From Valencia hispanica (taxonomy: Eukaryota; Chordata; Actinopteri; Cyprinodontiformes; Valenciidae), in contig OY747707.1 in assembly GCA_963556495.2 (NCBI GenBank), positions 311,001 through 375,000 on the forward strand: a stretch of DNA of 64,000 bases. Reading direction: 5' to 3'. A program made the translations under genes and the position numbers. This document shows positions 33,093 to 45,779 of this stretch, piece after piece. The notes beneath the pieces were generated by a model. The model had not been told where the DNA came from and did not search any database. It saw only the letters and a program-made list of their open reading frames with translations. Position 1 is the stretch's first letter; each line of letters starts with the position of its first letter.

Positions 33093-34680
33093 CACAACAC
33101 GTCATCTCAAGGCACTTTACAAGAGAAGTAATTTTAATCTTACATACATTCCAGTGAATCATTTATTTCATTATTATAATCAGTTTAAAATTGTGTTATC
33201 AAAGGAAAGCCAGCAGATTGCGTCAAGTCACTGACTTGCAGTTGTGCCCCGTTGAAGCAGACTCCAACCACACCAATCCCTAATACCTGGCTCAGTACAA
33301 GCAGTAATCTGCCATGACCTACTGGGGACTCGAGAAGACAGAGCAGAAGTAGAGAAAGAACAGTAGAAATAATGTTTGAGTACTTTCTCGATTGTAGAAA
33401 GTAAAAAGTTGATAACAGGACACGGAGGATGCTATGTTATTGGGAGCATCATCCCAATCGATGCCCAATATCCAACAGAGCATTGCAGCTAAGCCGGATA
33501 CCAGACCAGGCGTAGTTTCTATGGGGAGAAAAACACTGAGAAAAAACAAAATGAAAAGTCAAAATAAGAGCAAAAAACAACTGGAGAGTGGTAGAAGAGA
33601 AAAGTAGTAGTGTGAAGAAAAGTGGTCAGTCTGTCCTCCAGCAGTCTAAGCCTATAGCAGCATAACTACAGAGATAGCTCAGGATGACCTTAGCCACTCT
33701 AACTATAAGCTTTATCAAAAAGGAGCCTGGCCTTAAAAGTAAACAGAGTGTCTGCCTCACGGACTAAAGCTGGGAGCTGGTTCCACAGGAGAGGAGCCTG
33801 ATAACTAAAAGATCTGCCTCCCATTCTACTTTTAGAAATCCTACGAACTACAAGTAAACCTGCAGTCTGAGAGCAAAGTGCTCTGTTAGGAACATATGGA
33901 ACAATCAGATATGTGATGTATGATGGAGCTGATTATTAAGGGGTTTATATGTAAGAAGAAGGATCTTAAATTCTATTCTGGATTTAACAGGGAGCCAATG
34001 AAGGAAGCTAAAACAGGAGAAATTACAGTATTACAGAATACAGAATAGAATTACAGTAGTCCAGCCTTGAGGTAACAAATGCATGGACTAGTTTCTCAGC
34101 ATCACTCCTGGACAGGATGTTTCTAATTTTAGCAATATTCCGGAGGTGAAAGAAAGAAATCCTAGGAACCTGTTTAATATGGGATTTGAATGTCAAGTCT
34201 AGGCCAAAAACAACTCAGAGGTTCTTGACGTTATTACTGGGGGCCAATTTAATGGCATCCGGATGAAGTGATTGACTAATCAGTTTCTGTTTTAGTGTTT
34301 CTGGTCCAAAGACAGCAACTTCTGTCTTGTCAGAATTTTAGAGCAAAACCTTTAGAGTCATCCATGTTTTTTATGTTTTCCAGACATGCCTCTAATCTAC
34401 CTAACTTACTGGATTCATCAGGATTTATTGATACATATAATTGTGTATCATCGGCATAACTGTGGAAATGTATCCCATGCTGTCTAATGATTTTACCAAT
34501 TGGAAGCATATATATATAGTAAAACGAATTGGCCCAAGCACATAACCCGATTGTACTCCACAGGTAACCCTTGATTGTGAACAATATTTATCATTTACAT
34601 GAATAAACTGGAATCTGTGGGACAAATATGATTTAAACCAGCCTAGTGCTGTTCCTTTGATCCCTGCAACATGTTGAAAC
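33093..34680 (-). mobile_element. Family-A LINE, copy A3, 3' portion (split by a LINE insertion)
   Basis: Minus strand carries the RT palm ([38 protein letters not shown]) and 3' UTR. It lacks the terminal tail, starting at about 33093. The C-terminal SLHWLPV region is partly deleted around 34020-34060. Frameshifts and substitutions exceed those in A1 and A2. Continues at 38918-39388 beyond the inserted element. Confidence 0.8.
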
Positions 34681-34941
34681 ACAGAGGTCCAACTGGTGGC
34701 GATTTATTCTTTACTTTAAATAGAGTTATATTTGTTTTTGGATTGCTTTACATGACCAGATTTCTTACTATGTTTATTTGAAGGTATATACCTTGATTTC
34801 CTGCTTCTGGCACTGTTGATCCTGCTTCTGGACTTGGGAGTCAGTGCTACGAGCTACCACACCTGAGCTAGGTAATGTTAGCAGAGATAGAGTTGTGTAT
34901 TACCTCTGGATACTGGATGCTTCGGCATATAAATCACCAGA

Positions 34942-35643
34942 ATGTCCCCACCAAGGAAAGGCCAGACACCAGAGGAGTTTGAGGAGATAAAGCTCTCTCT
35001 CCACTCCCTGTGCCACGATGTGACAGCGGTCAGAGCACAGCAGGAGCAGCTACTGGAGGAGGTGAAACAACTAGGCCTCCAGAACGCAGAAAAAGACCAG
35101 CGCATTGTGGATCTCGAGCGGCGAGTGGACGAGCTGGAGCAATACCCCTGCATGAATGATGTGGTCATCACCGGCATCAAGATCAGGCCGCACTCCTATA
35201 CGTGTGCGGTGGCTGCGGACAGCTGGGAGCTCAGCGACCAGGAGACACAGTCGGTGGACCAACAGGTTGCTTCCTACCTCCAGAGCAGGGGGATAGAGAT
35301 GGACCTGGAGCACATCGAGGCGTGTCACCCACTGCCCACGAAGAATGAGAGACCACTAGGGGTCATTATGAGCTTTACCAATCGGAAAAAGAAAATAGCA
35401 CTTCTGAAGCAAGGACGCAAACTGAAAGGTACAAATGTTTTCATAAATGAACACTTGACAAAGAAAAATGCTGACATTGCAAGGATCGCACGACAACTCG
35501 GAAAACAAGGCAAGATTCAACAAACCTGGGTAACTAACTGTAAGATCTTCATCAAACTAAATCGGACACTGGAGGAAGTAAAAGTCTTGGTGGTGGAGAG
35601 GATAGAAGATCTTGACATTGATGCAGCACTTGGTAGCATGTGA
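34942..35643 (+). CDS. LINE ORF1 protein (coiled coil + RNA-binding-type domain), open, 233 aa
   Basis: An accessory protein of a CR1/jockey-like LINE, expected to bind element RNA and assist target-primed reverse transcription. Residues about 10-72 are a strong coiled coil (EEIKLSLHSL.., QQEQLLEEVKQLGLQ, DQRIVDLERRVDELEQY). Residues about 75-160 have NDVVITGIKI and LGVIMSFTNRKKKIALLK. Residues about 160-210 read KLKGTNVFINEHLTKKNADIARIARQLGKQGKIQQTW, a C-terminal module found in many LINE ORF1 proteins and in FP25K-like domains. The start follows the 5' UTR and gives a plausible N-terminus (MSPPRKGQTPEEF). No stop interrupts it. ORF2 follows 60 bases later. It is the only multi-domain LINE frame here with no visible lesion, though ORF2 is dead. 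Confidence 0.7.
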   Translation: MSPPRKGQTPEEFEEIKLSLHSLCHDVTAVRAQQEQLLEEVKQLGLQNAEKDQRIVDLERRVDELEQYPCMNDVVITGIKIRPHSYTCAVAADSWELSDQETQSVDQQVASYLQSRGIEMDLEHIEACHPLPTKNERPLGVIMSFTNRKKKIALLKQGRKLKGTNVFINEHLTKKNADIARIARQLGKQGKIQQTWVTNCKIFIKLNRTLEEVKVLVVERIEDLDIDAALGSM

Positions 35644-35703
35644 ATCTTTTCATCATCAAAATGGTAAAACATATCAAGAACACAGACTACACCAAGTATT
35701 GAT

Positions 35704-38590
35704 ATGGACATGTTACAGAACATCCTACAACATCAACAAATGGAACTGGAAACGTGTGAGTATCAAGAGCACACCACAACAGAGATAGATACTGAGATAG
35801 ACCCTGACAATAATTTTCTCTCTTCGATTTTTAAAAACTGCAATTATTTTACCCAAGAACAATATGAAAACAGTGTAAAATCAGAAGATAACCCATCAGT
35901 AATACCTTTTAATAGTGGAAGCATGTACACCAACTTTGAGGCTATCAAAGATTACTTGGAACACTTCGCTCATCCATTTAGCATTATTGCAATTACTGAA
36001 ACCTGGCTCAACGATGATCGAGGTATTGATTTTTGTCTTGATGGCTATGAATTAAGATATACAAACAGAATAAATAAAATAGGAGGTGGGGTGTTGCTTT
36101 GTATCTTCATAAGTTTGTTAAATTTAATGCTTCAACGGATATGACCATAGCTGTGGATGGCTTATTTGAATGCATAAAAGTGGAAATTCATAATGATAAA
36201 AAGACAAATATCATCATGAGTTGTGTATACCGGGCACCTGGTTCGAGCATAGAAACTTTCAATGAGTGGATGGGTAAACTGTTTTCTACTGTGAACCAAA
36301 AAAACATATTTATCTGTGGTGATGTTAACATTGATTTTTTAAATCCAATCAAGGTAAACAACTTTGATGATTTCACTGACACAATGTACAGTTTGTCTCT
36401 GTATCTAACAATAACGAAACCGAGCAGAATAACGTCACATAGTGCCACAACCATTGACAACCTTTTTACTAACATTATGGGAAATCAAATCATCAGTGGC
36501 CTATATATATGTGATATCACTGACCACTTACCTGATTTTGCTTTGTATGACTGTAATCTTAAGAAAACGAACGACACTATGGCAAACACCTCTTAATGAA
36601 AAATTACTGAGCACACGATCCGTGCCCTAAACAACAGTTTAGCGCTCCAGGATTGGACTTCAGTTTACACAGAACCAAATGTGGACATATCTTCACTTCC
36701 CTGCATAATAAACACTGCCCTGTGAAAGAATATTTCATAAATGAAAAATATAAAAAATGCACTTAGATTACAAAAGGAATAATTAATGCCTGTAAAAGGA
36801 AAAACAATCTTTACAATTTTTTTATTAAAGTAAAATCAAAAGAAGTGATAACAAAGATATAAGAAGTACAAAAATAAATTAACTGATATTATAAGAACAA
36901 GCAAACGGTTTTATTATTTAAAAAAAAACGATGAAAAAAAAACAATGTAAAAGGAACTTGGGATGTTTTGAATGGCCTAATCAAACAAGGATCCTCAAAG
37001 TTGACATATCCTGATTATTGATGAAAATGGTGAAGATTATAATATGAGTAACGTAGTAAATAATTTCAACATTGTTTTTGTAAATGTTGGCCCTAAGTTG
37101 GCTGCTGATATTCAAAACAATGGAGTTGCAAAATCAACTATTGAACAGAATTCCTTGTCTTTCTTACTCTCAGCTACAAATGAGCAGGAAGTGACAAACA
37201 TTGTGTGGAAATGTAAAAGTAAGTCCTCCACTGACTGTCATGATATCAGCATGACATTGGTTAAAAAAGTTATACTAAATATTTTAAAACCCCTTACATA
37301 TATCTGTAACTTGTCATTCCAGACTGGCTGCTTTCCAAGTAAAATGAAAATTGCTACAGTAATTCATCTCTTCAAAAATGATAACAAACACGCTTTTAGT
37401 AATTACAGACCAATCTCTCTTTTCTGAAAAATTTTAGAGAAATTCTTCAATTCTCGACTTGAAAAGTTTCTCGAGAAACATCATGTAATTAATGAAGGTC
37501 AGTATGGTTTTAGGTCCAAAAGAACTACCTCAGTGGAAATAACTGAAGCTATTGAAGAAATTACTAATGCACTGGACCAAAAGAAGTATGCAGTTGTTAT
37601 CTTTATTGATCTAAAAAAAACTTTGACACTATTAATTACTCAATCCTATTAAATAAGATGGAAAGATATGGAATTAGGGGGCTGGCTAGGGACTGGTTAA
37701 AAACTAATTTAACAGGGAGGTTACAGTTTGTAAAAATTGGTCAGTATTTATCAAATACTCTTGGCATCGCTTGTGGTGTCCCCCAGGGTTCAGTGTTGGG
37801 GCCAAACTGTTTAATGTATATATAAATTATATTTTTAATACATCCAAAGTACTGAAACTCATACTATTTGCAGACCACACAAATATATTCTACAGTAGTG
37901 ATGATTATAATGAGCTCGTAAATACGTAAACAGGGAACTAAGTATAATAAAAAAGTGGATGGACACAAATAAATTATCCTTGAATATAAATAAAACTAAG
38001 ATAATGTTGTTTGGTAATTGCAACATAATGTCTGAACAGAGAATAAGTATTGATGGTACCAAAATTGAAATTGTGAGTGAGAATACATTTTTGGTAATAA
38101 TAACTGACAGTAAATTGTCATGGAAACAGAGTCAGACACATAAAAAAAAGAAATCTCCAAAAGCCTCTCAATTATAAACTAAGCAAAACTATTCCTAGAT
38201 GAAAATGCACTCCGTACTTTATACTTCACCTTGGTACTACCATACCTTACATTTTGTGTTGAAGTGTGGGGAAATACTTACCAGAACACAGTTAATCCTC
38301 TCATCACATTAGAGAAAAGAGCAGTGCGGATCATTCACGAGGTTGGTTTTCTAGAACATACTCATAATCTGTTTACGCAGTCAAAGTTGCTAAAATTTGA
38401 TGATCATGTAAACTATAATACATCAATAGTCCTACATAAAGCATTTAACAAATTATTACCACCTAACCTACAAAGTTTTTTTATAACTCCAGTGCGAGCT
38501 CATAACTGGAGAGGTTTTGGATATTTTTCATTACCGAGAGCTCAAACCACTCGTAAACATATTGTCCATTACCATTGTTGGTATTGTTGA
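35704..38590 (+). pseudogene. LINE ORF2 (EN + RT), CR1/jockey-like, heavily damaged
   Basis: EN: FNSGSMYTNFEAIKDYL, IIAITETWLND, GGGVLL, VYRAPGSSIETFNEW, ICGDVNIDF (GDFN-type site as GDVN), TTIDNLFTN and ITDHLPDFALY. RT: SSTDCHDISMTLVKK, NYRPISLF, GQYGFRSKRTT, motif A FIDLKKTFDT (F and catalytic D kept), CGVPQGSVLGP and motif C LFADHTN, in which the second catalytic aspartate is histidine. The end reads VLPYLTFCVEVWGNTY and ALRIIH-like. Frame changes occur near 36100, 36600-37040, 37620, 37800-37960 and 38170-38230, with a stop after NYRPISLF. It cannot make an active polymerase. Confidence 0.75.
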
Positions 38591-38917
38591 TTCGCCTTAT
38601 ATTGTTTGTATAAATTTTTGTTACAATGTAATAATTACTTGTTACCTGTGGTAATGCCACCATGATATAACATTTGTAAAATAATCCTTGAGCAAAGTGA
38701 CAGTGAAGGTCAATGTATTAATCACTGATGGGGAACTGGGGGTGGGATTAAATAACTTGTTTTCCCACTCTCCTTCAGACAGAATTCGACCGTCATGTTT
38801 ACATACTGTATATTCCGTTTTGCACTAAATGACTTAACTATATTTTGTCTACCTTGTACTTTTATGTACTATTGCCTGAAATAAACGAATAATTTAAATG
38901 AATGAGATGAGAATGAA

Positions 38918-39388
38918 ACAGGTCGTTACTGTTTAGATGGTCACATACTTAATTAACAACTATTTTCTCAAGGATTTTAGATCCGAAAGAAAGGTAAGAT
39001 ATAGGTCTATAATTATCTAAGTCAACTTGATTGAGGAAAGGTTTCTGAAGTAAATTTAAGTTCCTGTGGTACGTATTTATTTACTAAGGATAGATTCATC
39101 ATATCTAAAATGGGGCCAGGACCAGAGGGAAAACTTCTTTAAATAATTTGCTTGGGATTGGGTCCAACATACAAGTTGAAGGTTTAGATGAGGTTAATAT
39201 TTCTGATAATTCCGAAAGCTCGACTGAATCAAAACAGTCCAAACACAAAGGTTCTACAGTTCTCTCAGATGCTGCCTCATTTACTGAGAGAGAAGTGATC
39301 ATGTTTGGGAGGATGCCAATGATTTTATTTTTAATAGAATTAATTTCATTTATGAAGAATCCTATAAAGTCATCTCTACTAGGTAGGT
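38918..39388 (-). pseudogene. Family-A copy A3, 5' portion
   Basis: Minus strand encodes [56 protein letters not shown], the region between EN and RT of family A, and then degrades toward the insertion border. It is collinear with 33093-34680 apart from the inserted LINE and a small gap. Confidence 0.75.
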
Positions 39389-39597
39389 AAGGTTAAGGTA
39401 AACACCATCAGATGTAAAATTTTATTTTCTCAGAGTATCATAGTTTTAGACAAATCTGAGCGTGTGTCTTTACCAGAGGAAACGATGGACAGTTTTGTCC
39501 TGGTAGAAGCTGGGACCAGAAAGCGAACTCACATCATATTGATTTTAATGAACTTCCATTAGGTACCGGTCCATTTTAGAACCTGTTTTCCATGCAA

Positions 39598-39790
39598 CTC
39601 AATTCAAATTCAAAAATACTACATTGATCCCAGAAGGAAAAGTGTAGTTGTAGCTCATACAATTAATTCTTTAAGGAGTTGTTGTAGATCATGATAGCTG
39701 TGGGCAGGAAGGATTTTCTGTAGTAGTCTGTTTTAAGGTTTTCTTACTGGTATTTAGGACTCTTGATGGTCTTTGCCCTCACTGTTTATT
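39598..39790 (-). repeat. LINE 3' end fragment (CR1/Rex-like)
   Basis: attcaaattcaaaaatactacattgatcccagaagg and agctgtgggcaggaaggatttt resemble the antisense 3' end of a common fish LINE whose end reads as cccaataaagtattttgaatt-like on the other strand. No coding part. Confidence 0.4.
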
Positions 39791-40204
39791 AGACTCACTT
39801 CTATCCTACAGCCACTCTCAGCATTCATGTAGGCCACCATGTTTGAATCTGTACTAAAAGCGGTCACCGCATTGGTCCAAAACAATCATGTGACAGCTGT
39901 TTTACTACTTTCTCATTACACTCAAAATGAACTAGTCCTGAAATAAAACATTGATCATAAAAACCGCACTATTACAAAAGGAGAACATAAACTTTTGAAC
40001 TCAGTAGGAATGTATTTATTTTATGAAGTACACTGTTTGTAGATGCCAGTGGTCGCAATGAGATTCAGTTTCTAAGCACATTTTTTTTGGTTAAACTTAC
40101 GGCCTAATACAGTTCACATCAGTCTGATTTACCTTGGCCTGTAAGTTGTAAGGAAATAACTCAGACAATCTTTTTCATTTAAAAAGACCCATTTTAAACA
40201 TCTG
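39791..40204. other. No gene recognised
   Basis: No motif or known repeat recognised. Confidence 0.3.
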
Positions 40205-40425
40205 AATGGGATGGGACGCAACCTCAAGTCAATGACTCGATGCAATCTGCTGGGATTCCTTACAAAGGAAACTAACTCAAACGTTAAACTAATTGGAATG
40301 TTTGTGCGATTGTATTGAAATGATTATTCTTGTAAAATGCCTTGAGATTACATCTGTTGTGAATCGATGCTATATAAATAAACTCAATTGAATTCAAATT
40401 GAATTGAATTGAATGACGGCATCCA
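40205..40425 (+). repeat. Family-A LINE 3' tail
   Basis: gcaatctgctgggattccttac, gattgtattgaaatgat, tgccttgagattacatctg, gctatataaataaactcaattgaattcaaattgaattgaattgaat: the family-A end with an expanded AATTG-type pentamer tail. Confidence 0.8.
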
Positions 40426-40502
40426 CTAAATAAAACCTGTGTATAAACTAAGCATTAAAAATGAGACGCTTCTAACTTTAATTATTCCTCCAACAGGAAT
40501 AC

Positions 40503-40720
40503 TGATAACAAGATAAGATAAGATAAGATAAGAGATACTTTAATAATCCCCGTGGGGAAATTAAGTTTCGGTACAACCAATCCAAGATCATACAAACAAT
40601 TACAAACATTAACACATTACAGGATTTGGAAGACCGCGGTAGCAGCCGGCTTTACCAGCGCCCCTTTTAGCAGATAGAAATGATTCACAATAGGAGGGGG
40701 GGTGAACAGGGGGGAAAAAA
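40503..40720 (-). repeat. LINE 3' end with an (AAGAT)n tail
   Basis: Four to five aagat repeats at about 40510-40533, then gagatactttaataatccccgtggggaaatta. The reverse complement, a UTR end before a TCTTA-type tail, is a recurrent fish LINE terminus. The sequence up to about 41840 may be the rest of this element's 3' UTR, but no coding motif was found. Confidence 0.55.
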
Positions 40721-41850
40721 AGGCAACTCAGCCCAGCCCCCTACAGGGAGCCGAGCCGAGGTGCTGAAAAAAACCACTGCAGAAACATATAAGGACATGT
40801 ATCGGTCATAACATATGAGAACACAAATGGGACGGGGGGGGAGGTTCGGGAACCCTCCGTACAGAGAAACCGGTCGCGGCCATCCAAAGCACGCGCCCAT
40901 CATTTCGCTGTCTGAAGAGTGGGCAGGAGTCTTAGGGTACCGCGAGCATGTTGAAATCCAGGACTGCGTGCATGTCTGTAGCTGTGGCGTGAGCGTGCGT
41001 GCATGTATGTGTGCATTAATGTGAGACAATGAAACTCCTCTCAGTTCAATCCCAGAGTCTGTCGCCTGTGATGTAATATACGACCTTGGGGCTGAGTCAG
41101 GGAGCTCACAGGCTCATGTGGGGGATGGGGGAGTGGGGTGGGTTGGAGCGTCCTTTTGCACACACATCCAAGGGAGTTTTTGTTTGGTCTACCAAGACCA
41201 GGGAGTCGAATTCCAGTAGATAAGAAGTTGTTGTTTTAGAGACAGGCGAAGATCCCTTTTTCTCTTGCCTTAGAGTCTGTCAGTGGTCCGAGTTCAGTCC
41301 AAATGGCCAAATCGTGGGTCAGATTACCTTCCAGCCGGCTGAGAACTTCTCCAAGTTATTACCCAAGCAGTGAAACGAGTCCAATTTTGCTCGCACATCA
41401 CAAATAGTCTGAGTGTTGACAGCACAGCAACCTTCCTGTAGCCCAGGCAGCCTGCCAATTGCTGCCTTTAAGCTTGAAGTTTACGACACCTCAGAAAATC
41501 CACCTGCGATAATCAGCAGATATCCGGTTATCATGAATCCAATTATATAAATGTTTCCAACGTCCTCGATGGCCAAAAGTGAGAGACACAAGATCCTCCA
41601 CGATGTTCCATCGGAACAACTCGGCTCTCCCTTTTAGCCGTTCTCCGGGAATTTTTTTTATTAATTGTATCAAGAGACCAGCTGACCAGAACCAGATCCA
41701 GAACCATAGTTGTTCTATCCGGAGGAGAATGCAAAGAGAGGCTCCAAAAATAGTTGACGAGACAAAAGAATGCAGAAGTAGACAACAGTAGGGAGGGAAA
41801 GAGAAAAGCATCCTCGCGGAGAGCAGGAAGAGATAACATTTAAAGGAACA
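40721..41850. other. No gene recognised (1.1 kb), possibly LINE UTR
   Basis: Higher GC than surroundings. Frames of 60-120 codons are open on the minus strand at about 41490-41860 but show no domain I can name. May belong to the element whose tail is at 40503. Confidence 0.35.
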
Positions 41851-42148
41851 ATTCAATTCAATTCAATTCAGTTTATTTATATAGCGCCAATTCAAAACAG
41901 ATGTCATCTCAAGGCTCTTAACAAGAAGTCATTTCAATACATTTATACAAAAATTACAATCAGTTAAAAAGTTTCCTATTTAAGGAATCCCAGCAGATTG
42001 CGTCACTCATTGGCGTGAGGTTGGGCCCCGTTGATGCAGACTTTCCAACCACAGCAATCCTTCAGCAATCCCTCATACTGAGCAGCATGTAGCGACAGTG
42101 GAGAGGAAAAATTCCCCTTTAACAGGAAGAAACCTCCAACAGGGGAAC
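41851..42148 (-). repeat. Family-A LINE 3' end (antisense)
   Basis: attcaattcaattcaattcag tail followed by tttatttatatagcgccaatt, atgtcatctcaagg, ttgcgtcactcattggcgtgaggttgggcccc and aacaggaagaaacctcc. 5'-truncated at about 42148. Confidence 0.85.
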
Positions 42149-43412
42149 AGGGGGCAGGATTTGTAAATAAAATAAACATCCATGTCCAGTTTTTTAATGC
42201 TATTGGGTGATGAAGCATTATAAACCAAAAAGAATGAGCCCACCCACGTATCGCTCCATTTTCTTAAACTGGCTGTGTGCTGCAAAATGTGCTGCAGTTC
42301 GGGGCCCGAATTTCCCGCGCTGTCCTACGGATGTGACGTCAATTGACACGGCTTGCGCGTTCTCGACAGCTTTAAAAGAGGAAGAAAAATGGTCGCAGAT
42401 CTCCATTGATTTAATTGTGAGAATGTATTCTTCTCTTCTGCAACTGGGAAACGACCAAGGACGACTCACAGCCCACTAAAAAGTGGCACTAAGAAAAAGA
42501 AGTATGTCACTGTGAAGAGGTATGTTTTTTTGTGAAGCGTTTGTGCACGCTCCCGTGCGGCTGCAGTTACTTGAAGCGCCGGCCGCGTCGCTGGTGAGTT
42601 TCATTTCTTCATTCTGCCCCATGCTCCTTTAAAGTATTTAGCTGAGTTTCAGGAGGGGGGGCAGAAAAACAATTGGGCCCTAATAAAAAGTGACAGAATG
42701 GCTCGGAGTGTACAGTTAGGTGTTGTTTATGCTTTTCCCTGAGACATAGTGACTGGGCTCAAACGGCCACTGAAGCACCACCCCGAGAGAAGAGCGGCGC
42801 TCTGACTAGTTGTTAATCTGTCACTCTCTGCTTGTTTTTGGACTTTTTCACTCATGTTTATGATCCAGTTTGAGAGTATTGGAAACTAAGGATTTTATGG
42901 AACAAAGTTTACTAGGTTTATTGCTGAAGTGTAATATTTATGCTATTGTATTTTAAGGCTGGTTCTAGCTAAGGCAATACCTTTACTAAACTTGTCATGA
43001 ACAGTCAGTGTAGAAGCTGAAAACCCTGTTGTCTTATGTTACAAACCGTAACAAATGACAATTTAAAAAGATAGCCAATAAACACATCTTTGCCTCCTTA
43101 AGTTAAGGAAATAAATCTCCTCCAGTAAATCCTAACAGGTTGTGAAGGAAAATCCACAGTAGATGTAGCAGATTCTACACAGGCACGGCTTTGTACTTAA
43201 CAAAGGACTGCACATAATGCAGCTTAGCCTGATCAGATCACCCTATTATGGTTTTATTGTGCCTGACATACTTTCATCTCCATTTGTGTGCACATCCACG
43301 TTAAAAGAACTGAATTGGCTTTTTCTTCTGATGATTCAGACATTGTAAAATGATTCTTGGTTTCCATTAGTTTTGACAAATTAAACACTGGACGCTGTGG
43401 AATACTTATATA
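42149..43412. other. No gene recognised (1.3 kb)
   Basis: Plus-strand frame 42207-42479 (90 codons, several cysteines) has no domain I can name. Remaining sequence shows no motif or repeat. Confidence 0.35.
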
Positions 43413-45696
43413 TTCAATTCAATTCAGTTTATTTATATAGCGCCATTTCACAACAGTTGTCATCTCACTTAAAAAGAAGTCATTTCAAAACATTTATACA
43501 AACATTCCAATCAGTTAAAAAGTTTCCTATTTAAGGAATCCGAGCAGATTGCGTCAGTCATTGGCGTGAGGTTGGGCCCCGTTGATGCAGACTTTCCAAC
43601 CACAGCAATCCTTCAGCAATCACTCATACTGAGCAAGCATGTAGCGACGGTGGAGAGGAAAAACACCCCTTTAACAGGAAGAAACCTCCAACAGAACCAG
43701 GCTCAGTAGGAGCGGCCATCTGCCACGACCGTCTGGGGGTTTGAGAAGACAGAGCAGAGACATAGAAGGAACAGAAGATCTGATATAAGAGAACTTTCTA
43801 TGTTACAGAAAGTAAAAAGTTTATAACAGGACACAGTGGATGTTCAGTTAGTGGGAGCATCATCCCAGTCGATGCCCCCCGTCCAACAGGGCATTGCAGC
43901 CAAGCAGGATACCAGACCAGGTATATCTTCTATGGAGAGAAAAACACTGAGAGAAAACAAAGTTAACAGTCGAAATAACAGAATGTACTGTAATACAACT
44001 GGAGAGTCGTAGTAGAAAAGCAAGTAGCAGAGTGAAGAAAATTGGTCAGTCTGTCCTCCAGCAGTCTAAGCCTATAGCAGCATAACTACAGAGATAGCTC
44101 AGGATGACCTTAGCCAGTCTAACTATAAGCTTTATCAAAAAGGAAAGTTTTAAGCCTGGCCTTAAAGTAAACAGAGTGTCTGCCTCACGGACTAAAGCTG
44201 GGAGCTGGTTCCACAGGAGAGGAGCCTGATAACTAAAAGATCTGCCTCCCATTCTACTTTTAGAAATCCTAGGAATTACAAGTAAACCTGCAGTCTGAGA
44301 GCAAAGTGCTCTGTTAGGAACATAAGGACCAATCAGATCTCTGATGGATGATGGAGCTGATTATTATGGGCTTTATATGGAAGGAGGAGGATCTTAGATT
44401 CTATTCTAGATCTAACAGGGAGCCAATGAAGGGAAGCTAAAACAGGAGAAATGTGATCTCTCTTTTTAATATTCATCAGAACTCTTGCTGCCGCATTTTG
44501 GATCAACTGAAGGCTTTTAATGGCATTTTGTGGACTTCCTGATAGTAAAGAATTACAGTAGTCCAGCCTTGAGGTAACAAATGCATGGACTAGTTTCTCA
44601 GCATCACTCCTGGACAGGATGTTTATAATTTTAGCAATATTCAGGAGGTGAAAGAAAGAAATCCTAGAAACCTGTTTAATATGGGATTTAAATGTCAAGT
44701 CTTGGTCAAAAATAACGCTGAGGTTCTTTACGTTATTACTGGGGGCCAATTTAATGCCATCCAGATGAAGTGATTGACTAATCAGTTTCTGTTTAAGAAC
44801 TTCTGGTCCAAAGACGACCACTTCTGTCTTGTCAGAATTTAAAAGCAAAAAGTTTAGATTCATCCATGTTTTTATGTCTTCCAAACATGCCTGTAATCTA
44901 CCTAACTGACTGGGTTCATCAGGATTTATGGATAAATATAGTTGTGTATCATCGGCATAGCTGTGGAAATTTATCCCATGCTGTCTAATGATTCTACCAA
45001 CTGGGAGCATATTTATGGTGAACAGAATTGGTCCAAGCACAGAACCCTGTGGAACTCCACAAGTAACCCTCGAGAGTGAAGAAGATTGATCATTTAGATG
45101 AACAAACGGCAATCTGTCAGACAAACATGATTTAAACCAGCCTAGTGCTGTTCCTTTGATCCCTGCAACATGTTCAAGCCTTTCTAAGAGAGTATTATGA
45201 TCGACTGTGTCAAAAGCAGCACTGAGATCTAACAAAACCAGAACAGACACAAGTCCATACCTGAGGCCATGAGAATATCATTAGTAACCTTCACCAGTGC
45301 TGTTTCAGTGCTATGATGAGCTCTAACACCTGACTGAAACTCTTCAAACAGCTCGTTACTGTTTAGATGCTCACAGACTTGATTAGCAACAATTTTCTCA
45401 AGGACTTTGGATAAGAAAGGAAGGTTAGATATAGGTCTGTAATTCACTAAGTCATCTTGATCAAGGGAAGGTTTCTTGAGTAAAGGTTTAATTACAGCTA
45501 TTTTAAATTCCTGTGGTACATATCCGTTTACTAAGGATAGATTCATCATATCCAAAATGGGGCCAGGAACCAAATGGAACACTTCTTTAAATCATTTGGT
45601 TAGAATTGGGTCCAACATACAAGTCGAAGGTTTAGATGAGGCTAATATTTTTCATAATTCCGAAAGCTCGACTGAATCAAAACAGCCTAAGCACAA
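43413..45696 (-). mobile_element. Family-A LINE, copy A4 (5'-truncated in the EN-RT linker)
   Basis: Tail attcaattcaattcag at 43413, 3' UTR, C-terminal region and RT on the minus strand. It ends abruptly at 45696 in the linker (before SVELSEL on the protein side). Close in sequence to A1 and A2. Confidence 0.85.
44170..45690 (-). pseudogene. Family-A RT and C-terminal region, copy A4
   Basis: Minus strand reads [26 protein letters not shown], motif [22 protein letters not shown], motif [33 protein letters not shown] and SLHWLPV. A single-base deletion near 45260 splits the RT frame just before motif A, and a second frame change occurs near 44330. Catalytic aspartates are present. Confidence 0.8.
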
Positions 45697-45779
45697 GCCT
45701 GATCGAACTGAAAACAAATAACCGAATTATTATCAGAATGAAGAAAAAACTACAGTGGTTGGTTCAGTCAAAAGATTAA

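Larger units (their letters stand above)
34681..38917 (+). mobile_element. CR1/jockey-like LINE with open ORF1, inserted into family-A copy A3
   Basis: A 4.2 kb non-LTR element on the plus strand with a 5' UTR, ORF1 (34942-35643), ORF2 EN (35704-36596), RT (37044-38590) and a 3' end with cctgaaataaacgaataatttaaatgaatgagatga. It separates two collinear parts of an antisense family-A copy; about 170-210 bases of that copy are missing at the site, so insertion came with a target deletion. The seven bases tgaaaca occur at both borders (34675-34681, 38914-38920) and may be a short duplication or chance. Confidence 0.75.

Noticed and set aside
41491..41856. 121-codon minus-strand frame as a host gene
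   Set aside because: No conserved motif, located between LINE tails, and likely part of a repeat UTR.
42207..42479. Cys-rich 90-codon frame as a zinc-finger (THAP-like) protein
   Set aside because: Cysteine and histidine spacing does not fit THAP or another finger I know, and no second exon or motif supports it.
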